From the NCBI RefSeq assembly GCF_900113375.1, contig NZ_FOPC01000002.1:248001-312000 (forward strand): DNA of 64,000 nt, written 5' to 3'. The translations under genes were made by a program, and so were the position numbers. Below are positions 1-9,279 of this stretch, one piece after another; position 1 is the first letter of the stretch, and the number at the start of each line of letters is the position of its first letter. The notes below the pieces were generated by a model. It was given only the letters and a program-made list of their open reading frames with translations, searched no databases and was not told the DNA's origin. Source of the stretch: Algoriphagus hitonicola (GTDB lineage Bacteria > Bacteroidota > Bacteroidia > Cytophagales > Cyclobacteriaceae).

Positions 1-1631
1 CTGACAAAGGCGAAAAGATGTTCCGTGAACCGGACCTGATCGATGTATGGTTTGACTCCGGTGCCATGCCTTATGCACAGTGGCATTATCCTTTTGAAAA
101 CGAGGATATTTTCAAAGCCAATTACCCGGCAGATTACATTGCCGAAGGGGTGGACCAAACGAGAGGTTGGTTCTTCACCCTGCATGCGATCGCCGTGATG
201 TTGTTTGACTCGGTCGCTTTCAAAAACGTAATCGCCAATGGTCTTGTCTTGGACAAAAACGGCAACAAAATGTCCAAGCGACTGGGCAATGCCGTGGATC
301 CATTCAAGACGCTGAAAGAATATGGCCCGGATGCCTTGCGTTGGTATATGCTGAGCAATGCCAATCCTTGGGACAACTTAAAATTCAACTTGGACGGAGT
401 TACTGAAGTACAGCGTAGATTCTTTGGAACCCTTCAAAACACCTATAATTTCTTTGCCCTTTACGCCAATTTGGATGCTTTTGTCTATGATAAATCCAAG
501 TCGGTTCCAGTCAGTGAGCGTGCCGAGTTGGATCAGTGGATCATCTCCAAGCTTCAATCCCTCATTGCCGAGGTAGAGGAATCTATGGATAATTACGATG
601 CGACCAAGGCTACCCGTGCAATAATGAGCTTTACGGTGGATCAGCTCTCCAATTGGTATGTGCGCCTAGCGAGAAAGCGATTCTGGAGAGGCGATATGAA
701 TGCGGATAAGCAGGCTGCCTACGAGACTCTTTATGAGTGCTTGCTTAGCCTGACACAGTTGATGTCTTCTTTTGCGCCTTTCTATGCAGATTGGTTGTAC
801 AAAAATCTATCGGAAGCCGGTCAGAGTGGTGGAGAATCCGTTCACTTGACGGATTGGGTATCTGCTGATCAGTCAATGATCAACCAAGATTTGGAAACCA
901 GCATGGACTTGGCCCAAACTATTTCATCCTTGGTACATTCCCTCCGTAAAAAGGAAAAGCTAAAAGTACGTCAACCCCTTCAACGAATTTTGATTCCGGT
1001 TTTGAGCAAAAAAGCCCAAACCCAAATCGAGCACGTGGAAGAGCTGATTAAAAGTGAAGTCAACATCAAAGCGATCGAATACATTGATGATGCCTCGGGC
1101 ATCTTGGTAAAAGAGGTCAAGCCAAACTTGCCGGTTTTAGGCAAGAAATATGGTCCTAAAATGCGTTTTGTCGCTTCAGCAATCAAATCTTGGGGACAGG
1201 ATGAAATTAATCAAATCGAGCGCGACGGAAATATTGCCATTGATGTAGAAGGAAAGGCAGTTCAGATTCTATTGGATGAGGTGTTGATCTCCTCTCAGGA
1301 TATCCCGGGATGGTCGGTGGCTTCAGATGCTGGTGTAACTGTGGCCTTGGATGTCACCTTGACTGATGAGCTCAGACAAGAGGGAATCGCCAGAGATCTG
1401 GTCAACAGAATACAGAATCTCCGCAAGGAAATGGGGCTAGAAGTTCAGGATAAAATCTCGATTGCAATCGCCGAAGGAAATCCTTTGGTCGAGGCAGCCG
1501 TATCTGCATTTGGCAACTATATCCAATCCGAAACCCAAGCCCGGGCTCTAGAGGTAAAGGCGCTCAATGGTGAGGGCAGCTTGTTGGACATGGATGATTT
1601 CGAACTCGCCGTTTTGGTACAGAAAGCTTAA
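1..1631 (+). CDS. ileS: Isoleucyl-tRNA synthetase, C-terminal part (5' end outside window)
   Basis: Class I aminoacyl-tRNA synthetase that charges tRNA-Ile in the cytoplasm. The frame is open from base 3, so the gene begins before the window and only about the last 540 residues of a roughly 1,100-residue enzyme are present. Visible are the end of the catalytic domain (DVWFDSGAMPYAQWHYP; VDQTRGWFFTLHAIA) and the KMSKR signature loop at 267-281. These are followed by the helical anticodon-binding domain and a long C-terminal extension, as in the large, eukaryote-like IleRS of Bacteroidota. The Arg in place of the last Ser of KMSKS is common in this branch. lspA follows after 16 bases, so the two are probably co-transcribed, a pairing also known in other bacteria. 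Identification is secure. Confidence 0.97.
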   Translation, partial: DKGEKMFREPDLIDVWFDSGAMPYAQWHYPFENEDIFKANYPADYIAEGVDQTRGWFFTLHAIAVMLFDSVAFKNVIANGLVLDKNGNKMSKRLGNAVDPFKTLKEYGPDALRWYMLSNANPWDNLKFNLDGVTEVQRRFFGTLQNTYNFFALYANLDAFVYDKSKSVPVSERAELDQWIISKLQSLIAEVEESMDNYDATKATRAIMSFTVDQLSNWYVRLARKRFWRGDMNADKQAAYETLYECLLSLTQLMSSFAPFYADWLYKNLSEAGQSGGESVHLTDWVSADQSMINQDLETSMDLAQTISSLVHSLRKKEKLKVRQPLQRILIPVLSKKAQTQIEHVEELIKSEVNIKAIEYIDDASGILVKEVKPNLPVLGKKYGPKMRFVASAIKSWGQDEINQIERDGNIAIDVEGKAVQILLDEVLISSQDIPGWSVASDAGVTVALDVTLTDELRQEGIARDLVNRIQNLRKEMGLEVQDKISIAIAEGNPLVEAAVSAFGNYIQSETQARALEVKALNGEGSLLDMDDFELAVLVQKA

Positions 1632-1647
1632 TGGCATACTTATAAAA

Positions 1648-2283
1648 ATGAAAAACTTCCTCAAATATTTTGGCATCACCTTTTTGGTCATTTTCATCGA
1701 TCAAGTGGTAAAAATGCTGGTTCATTTCCAAATGGATTTCGGTACGCCGGGTCAGATCCCCGTTTTTGGAGATTGGTTTAAGCTACACTACACCACCAAT
1801 CCCGGGATGGCCTTTGGGATGGAATTGGGAACAGAATATGGCAAAATGCTACTCACCTCATTTAGATTAGTAGCGATGATGGGTATTGGGTATTACCTAT
1901 ATTATATAATAAAGAAAAAAAATCATACAGTATATATTATATGTATAGCGATGATTTTGGGTGGTGCTATAGGAAATCTAATTGATTCTGTATTTTATGG
2001 AGTTTGGTTAAATAATGCTCCCTATAATGCCCCGACTCCATGGTTTCATGGGCAGGTGGTGGATATGTTTTATTTTGATATTTGGGAGGGATATGTTCCA
2101 AGTTGGATTCCGCTTTGGGGAGGTTCCTACACGGCACTATGGCCTATTTTCAATGTTGCCGATGCCGCCATTTTCATAGGAGTAGCGATTATATTGGTAT
2201 TTCAAAGTCGTTTTTTTCCGGAAAAAAACTCGGATGAAGACCAAGAAGCCAAGGATAAAGCGGCATTGCTTACCAAGGACTAA
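1648..2283 (+). CDS. lspA: Lipoprotein signal peptidase (signal peptidase II)
   Basis: Inner-membrane aspartyl peptidase that removes the signal peptide from prolipoproteins after diacylation. The 211-residue protein has the expected four membrane helices and family motifs: FIDQVVK near the N-terminus, NPGMAFGM, GNLID, and the catalytic-Asp motif FNVADAA near the C-terminus. A loop between NLID and VVDMFYF is longer than in Escherichia coli LspA, as is usual in Bacteroidota. The start at 1648 is chosen because it begins directly with the first hydrophobic helix; an upstream in-frame ATG at 1567 would add 27 polar residues inside ileS. Bases 1890-1960 are unusually AT-rich and use several ATA codons, unlike the neighbours. 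This window encodes several lipoproteins that are its likely substrates. Confidence 0.96.
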   Translation: MKNFLKYFGITFLVIFIDQVVKMLVHFQMDFGTPGQIPVFGDWFKLHYTTNPGMAFGMELGTEYGKMLLTSFRLVAMMGIGYYLYYIIKKKNHTVYIICIAMILGGAIGNLIDSVFYGVWLNNAPYNAPTPWFHGQVVDMFYFDIWEGYVPSWIPLWGGSYTALWPIFNVADAAIFIGVAIILVFQSRFFPEKNSDEDQEAKDKAALLTKD

Positions 2284-2297
2284 TCAAAACCCTAATC

Positions 2298-2330
2298 AAA
2301 TCTCCGATCAAAAACAGGTCGGAGATTTTT
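2298..2330 (+). terminator. Rho-independent terminator after lspA
   Basis: Perfect 10-bp stem (2298-2307 with 2319-2328) and an 11-base loop followed by a T-run, 15 bases after the lspA stop. It ends the ileS-lspA unit. Confidence 0.85.
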
Positions 2331-2475
2331 ATTGGGCTAAAAAGTCTGCATTTTTTTAAATCCAAAGGGTATTTTTAGTAACTTTCACGCTAATTACCTT
2401 ATTCACAATCCTTAAAACTTTATTCAGGAGGAAATTTACCCCATTCTTTCTCCTGATTTTATTTATTCCCTCATT

Positions 2476-5415
2476 ATGATTGTAGATGCTGAAAAGCCCT
2501 TTCAAATCGTTTATTCTATTTTTAGCCACGAATATCTAGGTCTCTTAATCGAATCCTTTGTAGTTCAAATCGACGACAAGGGACGTCTTTCCTATGCCTA
2601 TCAAAATATCAGCTCTGCCAATGCCAAGGAGTTTGATTCGGGACTGGACAAGCGAGACTATGAACTCATCAAAATGATGGATGCGATGCAGCCCGATTTG
2701 CTCATCAAGCCTCATATCAAACGAAAAAATCTCCGACCAAAGGAATACTTGGAGCGCGTTTTTGACCCTAAAACAGAAGATTTAAAACTTCAGGAATTAT
2801 TGGAAAAAGGGCTGGAGATGCGTCGTGCCAAAATTCTCCCTTTGCTGATCGGTAAGCGCCTTTTTGAAATGGGTTCGGATGGCAACCCGACCTGGCGTGA
2901 GATCACCGTAAATCCAATCGGAGCGTCGATTATGTTTCACTTTTATCGCAATGAGGAGAATACTCACTATTTCCCAACCATAAAATATCAAGGTGAAAAA
3001 GTAGAATGGCAATATAAAGGAGGCTACCTGATCTGTAAAGATCCAGCGTGGCTGATTGTCAATCAACAGCTTTTTCATTTTGAAAAAGAAGTGGACGGAA
3101 GAAAGCTTCTGCCCTTTCTCAACAAAAAATTTATTGTCATTGACAAAAAAATGGAGCCTACCTACTTCAGGAAATTCATGGCTCCCCTACTGACCCAGTA
3201 TGATGTGGATGCGAGGGGTTTTAAAATTGATACGGCTAGAGGAACTCCGCAGGTTTTACTGACGATTCAGGATTTGCCGGGTAATGCTAACCGGGATCTC
3301 TTTGGAGAGGAGTCAGAAGGAGAAAAAGAAGAGTTTATGGTGTTTGAGCTTCGGTTTCAATACGGTGAAAACGACTTTCCAATTGAAACTGGGAAAGATG
3401 AATCTGCCGGAAAGTCCGTATCACTTGTCGAAAAGGACGGGGATTTTATTTTCAAAAAAACGATTCGAAGTCTGCAGAAAGAGAAATCATTTGGAAAGGT
3501 ACTGAATGACCTCGGTCTGCCAGTGCGTGAGGGAAAAGTCTCCTGGTCAAAGACCAAAGCTTTTGAGTGGATTTCGGATCATGAAGAAGAACTGGAAGCC
3601 AAAAAGATAAAAATCGTCCAACGAAAAAATCCCGCCGGAAAGGTTTACCACATCGGCAAAGCTCAAATCACCATTGAGGTCAATGAAAACATCGACTGGT
3701 TTGATGTCAAAGCCATGATCAAATTCGGAATCTATCTGGTCCCTTTTGCCAAAATCCGAAGTATGATCCTGAGTGGCAAGACGGAATTCGAATTACCAAA
3801 CGGAGAAACTGCCGTCATTCCTGCATCTTGGTATGTGAATTATGGGGAGATTTTCTCTTTTATGGAGGAGGGCAGTACCACGGATCAGATCATCATGCGA
3901 AAGCATCATATCGCCTTAGCCAAGCAATTAGAAGAAGGAAATTTAGTTCAGCTCACCTTGAGTCGGAAATTGGAGCAATTGCGTGACTTTGAAAGTATCG
4001 AGGATTATAAGCTTCCCGAATATTTTGAGGGCACGCTCCGTCCTTATCAAAAAGCCGGATACAATTGGCTTCGGTTTCTAAACGAGTTTCGGTTTGGAGG
4101 TTGCCTTGCCGATGATATGGGCTTGGGTAAGACGGTACAGACGTTGGCCTTACTGGCTTACGAAAAGCAAGAAAGCCCAGGATTCACTTCCCTATTGGTC
4201 ATGCCGACTTCGCTGATTTACAATTGGGAATTGGAGGCTAGGAAATTTGCACCCGAACTCAAAATTTTGGTGTATTCGGGCACACAGCGGATCAAAGATC
4301 CCTGGAAATTCCGGGACTATGATTTGGTCTTGACCTCCTATGGAATTACCCGTCTGGACGTGAATATTTTGAAGGATTTTTACTTCAATTATATCATTCT
4401 GGACGAATCCCAGGCGATCAAAAACCCCAATAGCAACATTGCTTTAGCTGTCAATAAGCTCAAGAGTAAACAAAAACTCATCCTTACCGGTACGCCAGTC
4501 GAAAACGGCACCATGGACCTTTGGTCTCAGATGAATTTTATCAATACCGGATTATTGGGCAATCAGAATTCCTTTAAAAAGAATTTTCTTCAGCCAATCG
4601 AAAAACAAAACGATAAAGACAAAGCTGTCAAACTGAATGCTCTGATCAAACCCTTTATCCTTCGCCGTCTCAAAACCCAAGTGGCCACAGACCTTCCGGA
4701 GAAAATCACCAATGTGAAATATTCTGCGATGACTCCGGCACAAGAAAAAGTGTACGAGGAGGTCAAGACCTACTATCGGGAAAAAATCATCGGAGAACTC
4801 AGCGTGGCAGGACGGGGATCTCAGCAGTTTACCTTGCTCCGCGGTCTCACCCAACTCCGCCAAATTGCCAATCACCCCAAACTGGTACGGGAAGACTACG
4901 AGGGTGATTCAGGTAAGTTGGAGGACGTGACCTATATGCTGCAATCGACGATCTCGGAAGGGCACAAAGTCCTCGTGTTTAGCCAATTTGTCCGACATTT
5001 GGCCATCATCAAAAGATACTTGGAAGAAGAGGGTATTCCTTATGCCTACCTTGATGGCTCCACCAAAGACCGACAAGCACAAGTGGAAAAATTCCAAGAG
5101 CAAGATGAGGTTAAGGTATTTTTAATATCACTCAAGGCAGGAGGCGTAGGTCTCAACTTGACCAAAGCCGAGTATGTTTTCTTGCTAGATCCGTGGTGGA
5201 ATCCTGCCGTCGAAGCCCAAGCCATCGACCGGGCACACCGGATCGGACAGGAAAACAAGGTGATCATTTACAAATTCATTTCGAGGGATTCGGTCGAGGA
5301 GAAAATCATGGCCCTTCAAAACCGCAAACTTGCGCTTGCAGGAGAGCTGATTTCCACCGAAGAAAGCTTTATGAAAAGTCTAGATCAGCAGGATATTGCG
5401 GCACTTTTGGATTAA
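2476..5415 (+). CDS. SNF2-family DEAD/DEAH-box helicase
   Basis: A 979-residue Swi2/Snf2-type ATPase, probably a double-stranded DNA translocase that remodels nucleoprotein or transcription complexes in the cytoplasm. The N-terminal ~510 residues carry no motif I recognise. The SNF2_N domain follows with Walker A DDMGLGKT near 546, the DESQ box at 643-646 and LTGTPVENG. The helicase C-terminal domain has VLVFSQFV, LISLKAGGVGLNLT and the arginine-finger motif AIDRAHRIGQ at 916-925. Architecture resembles the long SNF2 proteins widespread in Bacteroidota; it is not linked to restriction or phage-defence genes here, so a housekeeping role (RapA-like recycling or repair) is the simplest inference. 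It stands alone between two terminators. No exact TAnnTTTG box was found upstream. The family call is secure; the specific role is unknown. Confidence 0.93.
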   Translation: MIVDAEKPFQIVYSIFSHEYLGLLIESFVVQIDDKGRLSYAYQNISSANAKEFDSGLDKRDYELIKMMDAMQPDLLIKPHIKRKNLRPKEYLERVFDPKTEDLKLQELLEKGLEMRRAKILPLLIGKRLFEMGSDGNPTWREITVNPIGASIMFHFYRNEENTHYFPTIKYQGEKVEWQYKGGYLICKDPAWLIVNQQLFHFEKEVDGRKLLPFLNKKFIVIDKKMEPTYFRKFMAPLLTQYDVDARGFKIDTARGTPQVLLTIQDLPGNANRDLFGEESEGEKEEFMVFELRFQYGENDFPIETGKDESAGKSVSLVEKDGDFIFKKTIRSLQKEKSFGKVLNDLGLPVREGKVSWSKTKAFEWISDHEEELEAKKIKIVQRKNPAGKVYHIGKAQITIEVNENIDWFDVKAMIKFGIYLVPFAKIRSMILSGKTEFELPNGETAVIPASWYVNYGEIFSFMEEGSTTDQIIMRKHHIALAKQLEEGNLVQLTLSRKLEQLRDFESIEDYKLPEYFEGTLRPYQKAGYNWLRFLNEFRFGGCLADDMGLGKTVQTLALLAYEKQESPGFTSLLVMPTSLIYNWELEARKFAPELKILVYSGTQRIKDPWKFRDYDLVLTSYGITRLDVNILKDFYFNYIILDESQAIKNPNSNIALAVNKLKSKQKLILTGTPVENGTMDLWSQMNFINTGLLGNQNSFKKNFLQPIEKQNDKDKAVKLNALIKPFILRRLKTQVATDLPEKITNVKYSAMTPAQEKVYEEVKTYYREKIIGELSVAGRGSQQFTLLRGLTQLRQIANHPKLVREDYEGDSGKLEDVTYMLQSTISEGHKVLVFSQFVRHLAIIKRYLEEEGIPYAYLDGSTKDRQAQVEKFQEQDEVKVFLISLKAGGVGLNLTKAEYVFLLDPWWNPAVEAQAIDRAHRIGQENKVIIYKFISRDSVEEKIMALQNRKLALAGELISTEESFMKSLDQQDIAALLD

Positions 5416-5431
5416 ATCTCTGTAAAGAGAT

Positions 5432-5467
5432 AAAAAGGGTGGGGATGACATATTCTCACCCTTTTTT
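5432..5467 (+). terminator. Rho-independent terminator after SNF2 gene
   Basis: 10-bp stem (5432-5441 with 5457-5466) closing with a T-run, 17 bases after the stop codon. Confidence 0.85.
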
Positions 5468-5599
5468 ATTGGCTTGATTTTCAACTGGATAAAGCCTGTT
5501 GATATTTATTTAATCATAATTTATTGTTAAATCTTAGCTAATGGATGGGATATTTTTCTAAATTAAACCAACACGATACCACTAAATACCTACCTGCAC

Positions 5600-6946
5600 A
5601 TGCCTAGAGCCAAAGCCGATAAAGATCGGAAAATCTTTGTGCTGGACACCTCGGTGATCCTGTACGCCCACAACTCCATTATGAACTTTGCCGAGCACGA
5701 CGTGGTCATTCCGATTACCGTGCTGGAGGAACTCGATCAGTTCAAAAAAGGCAATGACACCAAAAACTTTGAGGCTCGCGAATTTATCCGATTGCTGGAT
5801 AAACTATCCATGGACCACATGATTCACGAGTGGACGCCGCTTAACGGAAAAACGAAGGGAAACTTCAAAGTATTAATGAATCCCGAAAATAAGGTCAATG
5901 CCAATGTGATTTTTGGAGAGGAAAAAAATGACCATAAAATCCTCAATGCAGCACTTTATCTCAAAGAAAACGAGAAAAACCGGAAGGTCATTCTGGTCTC
6001 AAAAGATATCAATCTCAGACTGAAAGCCAAATCCCTAGAAATTCTTGCCGAAGACTACGAAACTGGCAAAATCAAAAATATCAATGAGCTCGAAAACACC
6101 GGGAAATACATTTTGGAAAATGTGGATCCAAAGTCCATCAACATGCTTTATGACTCGGGATATATCGATGCTAAGGAAATACTCGGTACCCGAAAACGAA
6201 AAGCCAATGCTTATTACATTTTGAAAAGCGACAAGAATTCCGTGTTGGCTTTTTACAATCCGGAAGAAAATATTCTGGAGCGGGTAGACAAAAAGTTGGC
6301 CTACAATATCAAGCCTAAAAATGCCGAGCAGACCTTTGCCTTGCATGCCATCACCAATCCCAATATCCGATTGGTGTCGATTCAGGGCGTGGCCGGAACA
6401 GGAAAAACCCTTTTGGCTCTAGCCGGAGCACTGGAACAGCGAAGAGAATACAAGCAGGTATTCTTGGCAAGGCCCATTGTTCCTCTTTCCAATAAAGACA
6501 TCGGCTACTTGCCTGGAGACATCAAATCCAAGCTCAATCCCTACATGGAGCCGCTTTGGGACAATCTGAAATTCATCCAAAATCAATACAAAGAGACTGA
6601 TAAGGAATACCAGAAAATCACTGAATTGGTAAATCAGGAGAAGCTGGTCATTCAGCCCTTGGCCTATATCCGTGGGCGATCACTTTCCAATATTTTCTTT
6701 ATTGTGGATGAGGCGCAAAACCTGACTCCTCATGAAATCAAGACCATTATTTCACGGGCAGGAGAAAATACCAAGATCGTCTTTACGGGAGATGTTCATC
6801 AGATTGATACGCCTTATTTGGATTCACAATCTAACGGTCTGTCTTACCTGATCGACCGAGTCAAAGACCATCCCCTCTATGCTCATATTAAACTAGAAAA
6901 AGGAGAAAGATCGGATTTGGCGAATCTGGCGAATGAATTGTTGTAA
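5600..6946 (+). CDS. phoH2: PhoH family protein with N-terminal PIN domain (PhoH2 type)
   Basis: A 448-residue fusion of a PIN nuclease domain and a PhoH P-loop ATPase. Proteins of this architecture (PhoH2) are known as sequence-specific RNA helicase/ribonucleases in actinobacteria; the same RNA-processing role is inferred here. The PIN domain spans about residues 10-150, with a probable metal-binding Asp at 16 (VLDTSVIL) and acidic residues in VLEELDQF. The PhoH part has Walker A GVAGTGKT at 263-270, Walker B FFIVDEAQN, and the C-terminal GDVHQIDTPYLD and GERSDLANLA motifs. It is monocistronic, with a terminator at 6962. No antitoxin-like small ORF precedes it, unlike the mycobacterial phoAT-phoH2 pair. 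Confidence 0.92.
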   Translation: MPRAKADKDRKIFVLDTSVILYAHNSIMNFAEHDVVIPITVLEELDQFKKGNDTKNFEAREFIRLLDKLSMDHMIHEWTPLNGKTKGNFKVLMNPENKVNANVIFGEEKNDHKILNAALYLKENEKNRKVILVSKDINLRLKAKSLEILAEDYETGKIKNINELENTGKYILENVDPKSINMLYDSGYIDAKEILGTRKRKANAYYILKSDKNSVLAFYNPEENILERVDKKLAYNIKPKNAEQTFALHAITNPNIRLVSIQGVAGTGKTLLALAGALEQRREYKQVFLARPIVPLSNKDIGYLPGDIKSKLNPYMEPLWDNLKFIQNQYKETDKEYQKITELVNQEKLVIQPLAYIRGRSLSNIFFIVDEAQNLTPHEIKTIISRAGENTKIVFTGDVHQIDTPYLDSQSNGLSYLIDRVKDHPLYAHIKLEKGERSDLANLANELL

Positions 6947-6961
6947 AATCTTTTGTTATAA

Positions 6962-6987
6962 AAAAAGCTGTCTAGAGACAGCTTTTT
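6962..6987 (+). terminator. Rho-independent terminator after phoH2
   Basis: 11-bp perfect stem (6962-6972 with 6977-6987), TAGA loop and T-rich tail, 15 bases after the stop. Confidence 0.88.
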
Positions 6988-7214
6988 ACTTTTTTTTGCT
7001 TTCCAAAATTACGCTAATATTTTTTTTAAAATTTCCAAAAACTTGTAACCCAAAACTCCACACTATTTCGTCCGCCACTGATAGAATAGCGTACGATTAC
7101 GAACAGTATTTCTTGGTAAAACCCCCTTTATTTTTATTTTTGGGGCTTTTTTGACTTTGGTCGCCTTTTGGCATATAGACTTGGTACAAAACGAAACCAA
7201 CATTATTTAATGCC

Positions 7215-7418
7215 ATGAATACTTCAATCTTCACACAAAAAAACGTCTGTGCAGCACTCGGATTGGCTATGGCAATGACTATCGTAATCAAAGCAAAATC
7301 TGAAGCCAATCTTGCACAACATACTGCCCGATTTGAAACTACTAAACCAACTTCACAGATCGGAATAGATTCAGAAAACGGTCCTGAAATTCTTCAGGTA
7401 AACATCTACAAAAATTAA
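7215..7418 (+). CDS. Small hypothetical protein (67 aa)
   Basis: I do not recognise this 67-residue ORF. It has a Lys-poor N-terminus with a short hydrophobic stretch at about residues 11-25 (VCAALGLAMAMTIVIKA), then a polar tail. This could be a weak signal or membrane segment. Three things favour a real gene: no better frame overlaps it, a perfect terminator hairpin begins directly at its stop (7419-7440), and a near-promoter (TAGACTTG, one mismatch to TAnnTTTG) lies at 7176-7183. Against it are the small size and absence of recognisable homology. It may instead be an sRNA locus with an incidental ORF. Confidence 0.5.
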   Translation: MNTSIFTQKNVCAALGLAMAMTIVIKAKSEANLAQHTARFETTKPTSQIGIDSENGPEILQVNIYKN

Positions 7419-7440
7419 AAGTCCCGGAAATCCGGGACTT
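7419..7440 (+). terminator. Rho-independent terminator after the 67-aa ORF
   Basis: 10-base inverted repeat (7419-7428 with 7431-7440); realistically an 8-9-bp stem with a small loop. It starts immediately after the ORF stop codon. The downstream T content is modest. Confidence 0.65.
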
Positions 7441-7493
7441 CTTAAAGAAAACCTCGTAAGGGTTAATTTGGTTGATTGTTTGGTAAATAAAAG

Positions 7494-7519
7494 AGGTGGG
7501 CTTTGCTCACCTTTTTTTT
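7494..7519. terminator. Terminator between converging genes
   Basis: 8-bp stem with one G-T wobble (7494-7501 with 7505-7512), TTT loop and a run of eight T on the + strand. On the - strand it lies directly after the LytTR gene ending at 7526 and is followed by a weaker T-rich tail, so it may work both ways. Confidence 0.7.
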
Positions 7520-7525
7520 ATTTAA

Positions 7526-8281
7526 TCAACTTTCCGTAATAGTATTCAATTTAGCCAGAAAGCTGTTGTAATACTGTCTCCCGACCTGAACAATTGCTCC
7601 TTTTTTTAGGGTGATTTCTTTGGTATTGAAGCTTTCGATCTGACCGAGATACACGATAAAAGATTTTTGAACCCGCAAAAACAAATTAGAAGGCAAAATC
7701 TCTTCGATTTCTTTCATGGATTTTCTGATATGGTAATCCCGGTTTTTGGTGAATATAGTCACCATATTTCCATTGGCCTCGATGTAATAAATCTCTTCGT
7801 AAGGCACTCGCTCGAAAGCATTATCTGCTTTGATAAAGACCGCATCAGTCACCAAGAAAGGACTCTCGGTTGGGGATTTGACGACGGCCGTCTCTGTGCT
7901 AGGCTTTGTCCGCTTATTGTAAAGAACAATCTCTACAATCGCATGAATGTCATTGGTGTTAAATGGCTTTACGATAAAGCCGGCTGGATTGATCCGCTTG
8001 GCCCGCTCGATAATAGTCGGGTCAGAATAGGAGGTGACAAAAACCAAGGGAACGTCAAACATCTGATGGATAATTTCTCCCAGTTCGATCCCGTCCTTAT
8101 CCCCTTTCAGTTTGATGTCCATGAAAATCAGATCCGGTCTGGTCTTCTTGATAATCTTGATACATTGATTGGCGGAATTGGCTATATCAATATTTTCAAA
8201 GCCTAAGATTTCAAGAATTTCCTGGATGTTTTCCGCAATACTGGGATCATCCTCGACGATTAGGATGCGCTCTTCTTTCAT
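7526..8281 (-). CDS. LytTR-family response regulator (orphan)
   Basis: DNA-binding two-component response regulator of 251 residues. The receiver domain spans about 1-125 with the acidic pair at Glu10/Asp11/Asp12, phospho-acceptor Asp55 (FMDIKLKG), Thr in VFVTSY and Lys in VKPF. A LytTR domain occupies about 150-248 (YIEANGNMVTIFT; FLRVQKSFIVYLGQIESF). No histidine kinase gene is adjacent. The kinase/regulator pair at 8531-10335 lies upstream on the same strand but is separated by 249 bases with no strong terminator, so read-through and cross-talk are possible. The conserved receiver residues argue for phosphorylation control; the target genes cannot be told from the sequence. Confidence 0.9.
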   Translation of the reverse strand: MKEERILIVEDDPSIAENIQEILEILGFENIDIANSANQCIKIIKKTRPDLIFMDIKLKGDKDGIELGEIIHQMFDVPLVFVTSYSDPTIIERAKRINPAGFIVKPFNTNDIHAIVEIVLYNKRTKPSTETAVVKSPTESPFLVTDAVFIKADNAFERVPYEEIYYIEANGNMVTIFTKNRDYHIRKSMKEIEEILPSNLFLRVQKSFIVYLGQIESFNTKEITLKKGAIVQVGRQYYNSFLAKLNTITES

Positions 8282-8530
8282 AAGTTGCTAGCAGTCAATG
8301 CTTTTTAGTGAATAATGCGTAAGTGGTATATATTTCTTACTTCAATTATACACTAATTATACAATTAATTCCTGAAAATCAAATGCTTTTTTTTAGGTAT
8401 GAAATCTAACATCAGCTAATTCACCATAAAATGGGCGGTCATCATCCATCAGATTGGCCATGCAGAATTTCACTAGCCTTAAGAATAAGGCAGTATAACC
8501 TTAAAAATCAATTGGAAAGTCAATGAAAGA

Positions 8531-9265
8531 TTAAAGGCTCATCATTTCCTTAAATCGGGCAGCTTGTCTTCGGCTCACTTCGATCCGATCGCCTCCTTTG
8601 AGGGTCACGACTAAGCCTCCGTTAAACCAAGGTTCGATTCCTTCTACCCAACCTAAGTTGACGATATGCTTTCTGCTAGCTCGGAAAAAAGACTTTTCGT
8701 CCAACCGCTCATCCAGTGCATTCAGCGATTTGTGAATCATGGGCTTCACATTGTCAAAATAGACTTTGATGTAGTTTCCATCAGATTCAAACAAGCGAAC
8801 ATTGGCTAGTCTTACAAACCAGCATCGGTCTCCGTCTTTGACAAAAACCTGATCGTCCAAGGTCAGCTTTTTATTGGAATAGGACGAGGAAAAATCTTCC
8901 TGTTTGGCTGAAGCTTCAATTTTGCCAGAGAGTCTCTGAATTGCCTCTTCGAGTCGCTTTGGCTCAATCGGCTTGAGCAAATAGTCTAGGGCGTTTACCT
9001 GAAATGCTTTTAGAGCGTACTCGTCATAAGCGGTGGTGAATATTACATGGGGAACATTGTCGAGTTCTTCCAAGAGATCAAATCCGGTTTTCTCGGGCAT
9101 TTGAATGTCCAAAAAGATCACATCCGGGTTTAGTTGCTCAATTTTTTCCTTGGCATCTTCTACATTGACCGCCTCTCCGACGACTTCGACAGATTCCAAT
9201 TGGTTAAGAAGGGTGATCAGCTCTTTCCTTGCTAATCGTTCATCGTCAATTACAATGGCTCGCAT
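8531..9265 (-). CDS. LytTR-family response regulator (LytT/LytR-like)
   Basis: A 244-residue response regulator. The receiver domain is at about 1-115 with Asp7/Asp8, phospho-acceptor Asp53 (IFLDIQMPEKTG), Thr in FTTAYDEYA and Lys in LLKPIEP. The LytTR DNA-binding domain is at about 140-240 (FESDGNYIKVYF; FFRASRKHIVNLGWVEGIEPW). It begins 14 bases downstream of the LytS-type kinase stop on the same strand, so the two form a standard two-component operon. In Bacteroidota such pairs control diverse genes; no target is identifiable here. Confidence 0.92.
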   Translation of the reverse strand: MRAIVIDDERLARKELITLLNQLESVEVVGEAVNVEDAKEKIEQLNPDVIFLDIQMPEKTGFDLLEELDNVPHVIFTTAYDEYALKAFQVNALDYLLKPIEPKRLEEAIQRLSGKIEASAKQEDFSSSYSNKKLTLDDQVFVKDGDRCWFVRLANVRLFESDGNYIKVYFDNVKPMIHKSLNALDERLDEKSFFRASRKHIVNLGWVEGIEPWFNGGLVVTLKGGDRIEVSRRQAARFKEMMSL

Positions 9266-9279
9266 AGTTGTTCTTTTTG

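Noticed and set aside
1567..1647. Longer LspA N-terminus
   Set aside because: Lies inside ileS and adds polar residues ahead of the first membrane helix.
7667..8206. 179-aa ORF antisense to the LytTR gene
   Set aside because: Shadow of a well-supported regulator gene.
8476..8491. Hairpin GCCTTA-AGAA-TAAGGC as a terminator of the LytTR/kinase operon
   Set aside because: Short stem and no T-run on the - strand; left as unassigned.
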